This document shows, piece by piece, positions 57,191 through 64,000 of a DNA stretch of 64,000 bases. A program made the translations under genes and the position numbers. Source of the stretch: Episyrphus balteatus (Eukaryota; Arthropoda; Insecta; Diptera; Syrphidae); assembly GCF_945859705.1 (NCBI RefSeq), contig NC_079135.1, positions 36,629,679 to 36,693,678 on the forward strand, written 5' to 3'. How positions within the stretch are numbered: the first letter of the stretch is position 1; each line of letters opens with the position of its first letter. The notes beneath the pieces are model-generated. The model ran no database searches, was not told the origin of the DNA, and saw only the letters and a program-made list of their open reading frames with translations.

Positions 57191-58163
57191 AAATTCTATT
57201 TCGTTTATCATTTTGACGATACGAGAAATCAGAAAAAGCTTGGACTCGCTCTCAAGCCAAGAAGGATGACATTGCTAAAGAAATAGCCAAATACGATGAC
57301 ATATGGAAATTCGAATCATCTCAAAGAATCGTTTGGAAGAACGATATTGAACTTGTTCTCAAATCAAAATCCAAACATGCTGCAATCTCATCGCCTTTAA
57401 GTAAACTCTTCAAGTTTGAAGATAAACCATTAGTAGTACAATATGAAGTCACAATAATGCAGGTATGACTGTTTAGTTTTTTTTTTTCGTTAAAGAAATG
57501 ATATGTTTTTATTAACAAATAATAAAAAAAAAAAACCAACAGGAGGGTCAAGAATGCAGTGGTTCATACATTAAGCTATTATCTGCCGGCAAGAATTCTG
57601 AAGATCTTAAAAAGGTAAAGAACAAAATTCCTAAATTCACATTTGCTCAACTTACTTGCGCCTACAACAACCAAATTTCATTTCCTAATCCTCATTCAGT
57701 TCAATGACAAGACCCCATACACTATCATGTTCGGACCAGACAAGTGTGGAAATGACATCAAATTGCATTTCATTTTCCGCCACGTGAATACAATTAATGG
57801 TTCCATAGAAGAGAAACACTGCCGTAAACCCAGGTACGAAGAAAAAAAAAACAAAAATATATAATTTATTAATTCTGCTTTTTTTCTCTAATCGATGCCA
57901 ATAGTACTAGTTGCTTTAGATGTAAATTGTATGTAATTGATTTGTTTTCTTTAATAAGGGAACGCTTAGAGGAGCCTTTCAAAGATAAACTACCACATTT
58001 GTACAAATTAGTTGTGAAGCCGGACAATACATTCCAGATAAGCGTTGACCATAAAGTTATTAACGAAGGCTCACTACTTAGCGACTTCAATCCAGCTCTT
58101 AATCCACCAAGAGAAATCGATGACTCATCAGATCAAAAACCAGATCTAACCATTCTAATGTAA
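57191..58163 (+). pseudogene. Truncated, frameshifted calnexin copy with introns
   Basis: Four exon-like blocks: about 57191-57462, 57543-57614, 57700-57833 and 57959-58163. They encode calnexin lumenal lectin-domain sequence: HFDD, WTRSQAKKDDIAKEIAKYDD, KHAAISSPLSK, DKPLVVQYEVTIMQEGQECS, GSYIKLLSAGK, FNDKTPYTIMFGPDKCGND, HFIFRHVN, EEPFKDKLPHLYKLVVKPDN and VDHKVINEGSLLSDF. Blocks join in frame at GT..AG introns, so this is not a processed retrocopy. In the first block HFDD lies in another frame from SEKAWTRSQ, whose own frame has a TGA at 57214. The signal peptide, P-domain and membrane anchor are missing; reading ends DQKPDLTILM-stop. Calnexin is an ER chaperone of glycoproteins. Most likely an unprocessed partial duplicate; a lineage-specific gene with an unseen first exon is the alternative. 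Confidence 0.82.
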
Positions 58164-58429
58164 TGTAACTTTTACTTCAAATGAATCTACCAATTTTTTG
58201 TTTTTTGGATCGACGCTGAATAAGAGGATCCTCATCAACGACAAGAGGATTAGAAGTGTTGACTTGATGAAAAGGTACAGACTTCTCTCGGTCGATAAAT
58301 GCTTTCTTTCCTTTACCCTATAAAATATTTTGATTAGTCAATGTGAGTAGATTAAAAAATATATCTTCTTTTCTAATTCGAAGATATAAATCCAAAAGTG
58401 TGCATATTGATTTTTTTTTATTTTATTTG

Positions 58430-58609
58430 TTTTGATCAGCTGGCTGTCATACTTAGAAACTCACCTCTTTCTGTGGTGAATTTTTTGTGAGGTTTCTTAT
58501 GAGGTTTTTCGTAGAATACCAAATTGTGACAACCTCATAAGAAACCTCACAAAAAAAACCTCACAAAAAATTGTGACTTGTGAGCATCACAACTCCAGAA
58601 TAGCCCTGT
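58430..58609. mobile_element. MITE-like copy 3 (CAGGGCTATTCTGG family)
   Basis: Near-duplicate of copy 1: AGCTGGCTGTCATA, GTGAGGTTTCTTATGAGGTT, AACCTCATAAGAAACCTCAC and CCAGAATAGCCCTG. The AACCTCACAAAAA word is doubled. Copies 1 and 3 flank the calnexin relic in the same orientation, 3.7 kb apart. Confidence 0.68.
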
Positions 58610-58689
58610 TAGTGGTGGTTTTGTATCTTTTTTGTATGATTTTTTTTTAAATGCACAAGGCTGAAGCTATGAAGTGTTGTCAAACTTTC

Positions 58690-58970
58690 CCGAGTAAATC
58701 CTAGTACGCTGTTGATGCGAAACGAAAAATTTTCAAGTCTCCAAAGTCGACAACGAAAATGCTAACGAAAAAATATCATCGAGTATTCTCTCAAAGTGAA
58801 AATAAAAAAATTCTTAATTAATTTAAAATCCAGAAAAATCAACAAAGTGAAAAAACCGTCAACACTGCTCTTTGGAGTCAAGAAAAATGCACAGGACAGT
58901 AAAAAGTAAGTGACAAAATGAGTGAAAACTCTCCAATTTTTCGCTAGAGCTGCGTACTGAAAAACGAAAA
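58690..58970. repeat. Dispersed fold-back-like repeat, shared with 43065-43235
   Basis: AACGAAAAATTTTCAAGTCT, AAAGTCGACAACGAAAATGC and AACGAAAAAATATCATCGAG are the inverse of words at 43105-43225. The right part (AAAACTCTCCAATTTTTCGC, TAGAGCTGCGTACTG) is inverted at 55170-55215. Probably a non-autonomous DNA element family; boundaries uncertain. Confidence 0.6.
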
Positions 58971-59438
58971 GCATTTATTTGTATGTCTCATTTTTTCGAT
59001 AGGTTTGGAGAAAATACAATTTTATTGGCAAGGGTTGGATTTTTTTTTCGAAAATCTGAAAAAAATAATTTTTTAATTTTTTTTTTAGCAAAATGCATGG
59101 GCCTGGCCCCTGGCCTGTTGACGGTGAACTCATATCTGTAAACCAAAACCAAAAAAAATCCAATGAAAATTTAATCACCCGCAGCGTATTTCAACTTTTA
59201 CCTATTCTAAAATAGGGATATTTAATTCAAGATTGTGGGGCCACCCTAATAGGTATGTATGCTATTTAACAGAGTTGTTTTAAACATTTTTTTTATCATC
59301 AAAATCTAAAATATGTATATTCTTTGTGAAATTGCGATTCGAATAAAAACATTTCGCCACTTGAATCATAAAATTAAACTGCTTATCAAAATAAAAATCT
59401 TATTTACTAAAAATTGTGTTAAAAAAAATATAAAAATT
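58971..59438. other. Satellite remnant and upstream region of nbs
   Basis: 58980-59160 holds a diverged piece of the 300-bp satellite (GGCAAGGGTTGGATTTTTTT, GTGAACTCATATCTGTAAAC). The remaining roughly 250 bp before the nbs start codon is AT-rich and must include its 5' UTR; no promoter motif could be assigned. Confidence 0.5.
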
Positions 59439-62400
59439 ATGTGGGTAATTACTCATATAAATTCAGGTATTTCTTTTATTGTTAAATGAATCAAATTGCT
59501 TGAGTACATCTTTCTATACTTTACAAAACAGGCAACAAAATATACCTTCTAACAGGTAAACAATACACCGTAGGTCGTGTAGGTTCTGATATAGTTTTGA
59601 CCGATGATACATCCATAAGCCGGTCACATGCACTTTTTCAAGTCACAAATGACTTTTTAAAACTCCAAGATAAAGGTTCCAAATACGGAACCTATCACAA
59701 TGAACACATCGAAAATAAACAAAAACTCACCAAAGGCAATCTAATTGACCTCAAAGAAGGTGATCGTATTTTATTTGGAGCATTGAAAAATGAATGGCTC
59801 ATTTCCAAAAACAGTATTAATACAATGGTCTCATCATTGAACCCCAAAGATTTGGTTGAAATAAAGAAACAACTTGACTTATTAGGGGGAAATATAATTT
59901 CCAAATGGGAATCAAAGTGCACTCATTTAACAATGCCCGAGATAACCATAACTATCAAGGTATTACATGCACTTATTGAGAAAATTCCTATAGTGTCATG
60001 TTCTTTTTGGAAAGAATATCTTAAGAATATTCAAGAGAAAAAAAAACCACCAAATCCAAGTGGATTTATGCCCAAAAGAAGCAATCAATTGTCTTCAGCT
60101 ATCCAAGATGAACATTTGGGTTTCAATGAAAATCGTAAAACACTGTTTGCTGGCAAAACATTTGTTTTTATGACAAAGAAACATTTCGATATGTATTCGG
60201 AGATTGTTACCAAAGCTGGGGGACAATGTAAAGATTTAAAAAATAATGTTTCGAAAGCTTTTTTGGTAAAGAAGAATACGATTGTGGTGCAATATGTTGC
60301 ATCTACACAGTCACAAGGAACCCAGACAATAAACACAATTTCTGGTGAGTTGGCTTTTTGCTTTGTTTTCCATCTTTCGTATTTTTTTTATTAAATTTTG
60401 TTCTCTTAGAATATATTGAATCGAAATCTCTTCGAACCATACCCGAATATGAAATCGGATTGGCAATTGTATGTTGTACAATAGAAAAGTATTGCAATCC
60501 AGCTTACAGTACGATCTCCAATATCTTGCCTGATTCTGCTGTTGAATCACCAAATATTGGTACTATGCTGGCAGAAAATACAGCATCACAGAAATCACAA
60601 TTAAATTCACTTTATTTTCCAAATTCCGATATACCAGAAAGTAATTGTTTGAAAAGCAAAGTTGGCCCAAATAAAACAATTCAATCGGAAGTTTATGATT
60701 CTGAAGTGGTTATTGTCGAGAGTCAAAATTCATCGGATCGTCTTTCAATGATCCCCGAAAGTGATATAAGTAAAAGATCTAAGCAAACTATACAAGAAAT
60801 TAGTCAAAAAGAAGTTCAAAATTTAAGAAATATTGATTTCTCTGATGATGATTTTAGTGAAAATCTTGTTATGTCATCGGATATGGTTTCAAATGAAATC
60901 TTGAGCTCTAAAGAAAACTCTCAGAGTAATGAAACTAGAAAGAGGCCTACAACACCCATTGAAACGGATGGGGTATCGAGCAAAAAACCTAGAATATCAA
61001 CTCCCATCGGAGATGAAAATCAAGAAGAGAGTGATAATCAGAAGAAACCCATTGAACGTCCATTAGTATCGACTTCTAAAAGAAACGTTCCTCAATCAAC
61101 AAGACCAAGTTTGTTGCCAGGTTTTCTTCAAAAGAGTCAAATTGTTAACACCCAACCAGAAGTAGTAGCACAGTCGAGTCAGCAACCCGTAAATAAATCT
61201 GTTTCAGCCAAAAGAGGTCGAATTGCTCTTATTACTGATAATGACAGTGACGATGACGACGATGATATATTTAACTTTGGGTCATCTCCAAAAAAATCTA
61301 AACCCTCTGCTGGAGGGGGATGCATTTCAGATGAAGATGAGTTATTTGCATTTGGAAACAAAAGTCCTACACGTCAAGTTGACAACCGAGTTGAACGGAA
61401 TGAAGATGCAACTTTACCAAAAACACAGCCCTTCATTCCAAATAACAATAAAAAAACACCCAACGCAAATAATGTTTCCAAAATTAAAGTTTCTCCAATT
61501 AAACCTTCTTCAGATGGTTGGCTGTCAGCATTGAATATTTTGAAAATAAAAAGCGATGATGAAGTGAAGGAAGAGAAGGAGGAGAAAAATTGTTCAATAG
61601 ACGATTTAAAACGAAAAGAATGGATTGATTCGTTGAAAGATGGTATTGAAGTCCGAGTACGTAAAATGAATATAACATCAAAGGCGAGCAGTTATTCAAT
61701 TTCTCATGAAACATCTGATACTTCTTTGAATACTTCTAGGAAGAACTTTAAAGCATTTGTTAAGGTAATTTTGTTTGTCCTTTTATAACTATCATTACAA
61801 AAATTCAGGCCGTTAATTTTATTTTTTTTTTAAGTTATTGAATACCTCTTGGAATAGATATTCCTAAAAGTTAATGTAGCCGTATATAATTATGATAGTT
61901 CTAAAGCGTGTATTGCATCAAAGCAGCATTCAAAAGTCTCTTCTAGCCGGATTTAAATCTTTCTAGAAGTTTCCAATTTTGCACCTCAATTCGTCGGAAA
62001 TCACCTTCAACCTGCTCACTCTATTATTAAAAACTTCTTTTTCTTCGTCTGTCTTGCGTTTTAAACTAAATGAAATGGGGTGTCAAAGTTCATTAATTTC
62101 ACGTGTGTAATATATATTCTACTAAAGTATAATATTTCGTTTTACCTACCGCGACCGTTCTTTTCTTGTCAATTGGCGCAAAACGTCTCATTGGTTCGGT
62201 TCTTCCGACAAAGCCTTATTCCTGAACTGTTTTCTCAGCGTAAAGAAACAGCAAATACCAAGAGTTTGTATGCGTTTGAGCTGGGGGCTCAATTCAGAGC
62301 TGTGCGACAATCCAAAGTAATTTATGACACCACGTACTTCGTTTCATCTTTATTCAGGACAAGATTCACTTTGTTCGCATCTGAATTCATGATTAAAAAT

Positions 62401-64000
62401 CCTCAGTTCGCTTAGTCCTTCCTCTTATTTCGATATATTTAACTTTTATATCAGATATGAATTCTTAAAAGTTGAGATAACGGTCAAACATGACACTAAG
62501 ATGAAAAAGAATGCAAAAAAAGTAATCCCGCAAGATCGTTTGTCCGTCTGTATAAGGAGCTAGAACCAAACTTGGTATATAGCAGTTTATGGAAATTGCA
62601 GACGGATTTTTGGAGTTAAATTTTTTGGGCGTAATGATTACAAGTCATAGTAAATAACATTTGAGTCGAATAAATAGCAATATAAAGTAGAAAAATGACT
62701 TTAAACCGGGCAAAATGCTTAAAATTATTAAAAAAAACTTCCGAAAAAAATTTAGTTTGAAGTCGTATCGATAAATCGAAAAACTAATGATGCCAATCGG
62801 TTTCTCAGGTCCGAAATAAAGTCAACAGCGCACTTGTCTCAAATTTTTTTTTGAAAAAACTTGCACAGTGTTATTAACGGTGCCTGCAATAGAAACGTTT
62901 TTTTTTTTTAATTCGAAATTTCTTTACAATGACTAATTCAACTAACTACAATATGGCATACCAACTTCATTTAAAAAATTTGTTTTCAAAAATAAGTCCG
63001 CGAAAGCCCAAGTTTGGAATGATTATTTCTTGTGATTTGCTGTTGAATTTTAAGAGTTGAATTACCAGTTGTCCAGTTTAGCTGCGAATAAAATGGATCT
63101 AATTGTTCCTGATCTTTTTTATAGATGCTAAACTGATTTAACCTTGAATATTCGGCCTCATCACGAATTCTATTCGTATCGGAAATTTGCCACGGTTCAC
63201 GAAAAAAAAAACAATCACAAAATCCGATCGTAGTGTCGAATTGTATGAAATTTTCCATTACGAACGAATAATGGAATTGTGTTTTCGGCAATCGTAGACA
63301 ATTTCCCATACGAATAGAATTCGTGATAGGGCCGATTAATCTCAGGTTTCGGGTTAGTATGACACCGTCATTTAACCAAAGGCACTGTCTTTTTTTATTT
63401 CATGGATCGATTGGGGCTTATTTGAAATTTTTAAAATTAAATTTGCACTACCTGACCTTTTCTTTAAGCGGAGTTTTGCGGGTTTCGTCGAATATCTAGG
63501 CTTAAATATGTCGTACAGCTAAAATCAAAAGTACAATGTCTTCTTCACAATATGTTGTATCGTTATGGTGCAAAAACATTGTAATTGAATACATATTTCA
63601 ATACAAAATGACAACCAGTTAAAGTCAAATTTTAATTTTTAAAAATCACTCCAAACGATTTTGTAGTCTTCATCGGAGTTGTTAATTGCCTATCGATCCA
63701 CCCATAAAAACAAAAATCTTATTCCAAGCAAGGTTAGACCCTTTTTTCCGACGCTTTAGCTGGAATAAAACAAAAGTATTGATTCAAAAGACCATCAGAT
63801 TTATTTGAAACCTATACTTTTACAAAAGCAGGATTCATAACGAAAAGTTTCAACTTTTTTACAAAAAGAAAACTTACTTAAAAAATTACTTATGTTTTTT
63901 TTTTAAACTAATTATTTATTTTCAACTAGTTTTTTTTTAAATTCAAAAATATATCTAATTTCTTTTACAGAAACATAACTACAAAACACAAACCCACATC
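59439..64000 (+). CDS. nbs: Nibrin (NBS1), MRN complex subunit; 3' end beyond window
   Basis: Exons 59439-59466, 59532-60344, 60410-61764 and 63971 to beyond 64000; 742 aa visible, all junctions GT..AG and in phase. The first exon encodes only MWVITHINS plus one base. Residues about 20-100 form an FHA domain (YTVGRVGSDIVL, SISRSHA, GSKYGTY), followed by two BRCT-like repeats (about 105-185 with LLGGNIISKWESKCTHL; about 200-320 with FAGKTFVFMTKKH and AGGQC). A long acidic Ser-rich linker follows, with SQ/TQ sites, DNDSDDDDDDIFNF and basic PKKSKP. NFKAFVK spliced to KHNYKT corresponds to the NFKKFKK Mre11-binding region of vertebrate NBN. Nibrin recruits Mre11-Rad50 and ATM to double-strand breaks. 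The stop codon is not in the window. Intron 3 (2.2 kb) carries repeats. Confidence 0.93.
61765..63970 (+). other. nbs intron 3 with repeats
   Basis: Starts GTAATTTT and ends TTCTTTTACAG. It contains a dispersed repeat at 62520-62620 (GTTTGTCCGTCTGTATAAGG), a MITE at 63153-63334 and a 111-codon open frame at 62080-62415 that I could not assign to any family. Confidence 0.7.
63153..63334. mobile_element. 182-bp MITE in nbs intron 3
   Basis: The left end CGGCCTCATCACGAATTCTA TTCGTATCGGAAATTT is answered at the right by AATTTCCCATACGAATAGAA TTCGTGATAGGGCCG. Interior words (TGTGATTG, CGATTGCC, CCATTACG) also show partial inversion. Non-autonomous; the minus-strand open frame across it is an artefact. 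Confidence 0.78.

Noticed and set aside
62080..62415. 111-codon open frame in nbs intron 3
   Set aside because: Composition is somewhat protein-like (VRFFRQSLIPELFS), but no family could be recognised and it lies in an intron. Possibly a transposon tail; not enough to call.
62986..63309. 107-codon minus-strand frame
   Set aside because: It overlaps the palindromic MITE at 63153-63334 and reads through its arms. Judged an artefact.
1..64000. tRNA, rRNA, CRISPR or prokaryotic-type operon features
   Set aside because: No cloverleaf, rRNA segment or direct-repeat/spacer array was seen on reading. The genes have spliceosomal introns and the window is eukaryotic.

Overview
This window is eukaryotic, AT-rich and intron-containing, and comes from an insect. 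The host proteins resemble fly proteins most closely: a Dbp73D-type DEAD-box helicase, an importin-4, a visgun/CD164-type sialomucin, an adrenodoxin-type ferredoxin and nibrin. Together with jockey-like LINEs and many fold-back MITEs this points to a higher dipteran (brachyceran) fly. The family cannot be fixed from sequence reading alone. There is no sign of bacteria, virus, CRISPR or operons.

Layout. 1-9 kb is non-coding, with one GC-richer possible promoter (about 1440-1960) and two fold-back repeats. 9.1-10.5 kb is a 5'-truncated LINE flanked by a 14-bp target duplication. 11.96-14.59 kb is a satellite of roughly 300-bp units, one of which is split by a non-autonomous hAT-like element with an 8-bp target duplication. 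16.6-20.2 kb is Dbp73D on the + strand in four exons, with a MITE in its second intron. 20.7-22.4 kb holds two related fold-back MITEs. 24.2-35.9 kb is importin-4 on the - strand in nine exons, 1082 aa in my assembly. 36.5-42.7 kb is a nested mobile-element cluster: a row of head-to-tail MITE copies joined at TTAA, one of them split by a complete jockey-type LINE with two intact ORFs and a 15-bp target duplication. 43.9-44.6 kb is visgun (+). 46.4-47.8 kb is a 129-bp tandem array, 48.2-48.5 kb a decayed reverse-transcriptase relic, and 49.6-50.9 kb a near-perfect 1.36-kb inverted repeat. 53.6-54.2 kb is mitochondrial ferredoxin (-). 57.2-58.2 kb is a broken, intron-containing calnexin copy. 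59.4 kb to the window end is nibrin (+), whose last visible exon starts 30 bases before the end.

The five intact host genes are housekeeping genes with unrelated roles: ribosome biogenesis, nuclear import, endolysosomal membrane mucin, mitochondrial electron transfer and double-strand-break repair. They show no sign of acting as one system. Splice sites were chosen by hand from GT/AG signals, reading-frame continuity and family resemblance. Every multi-exon model below closes in frame. The most notable content is transposon architecture: the MITE concatemer with its nested intact LINE, the long palindrome, the interrupted satellite and the calnexin pseudogene.
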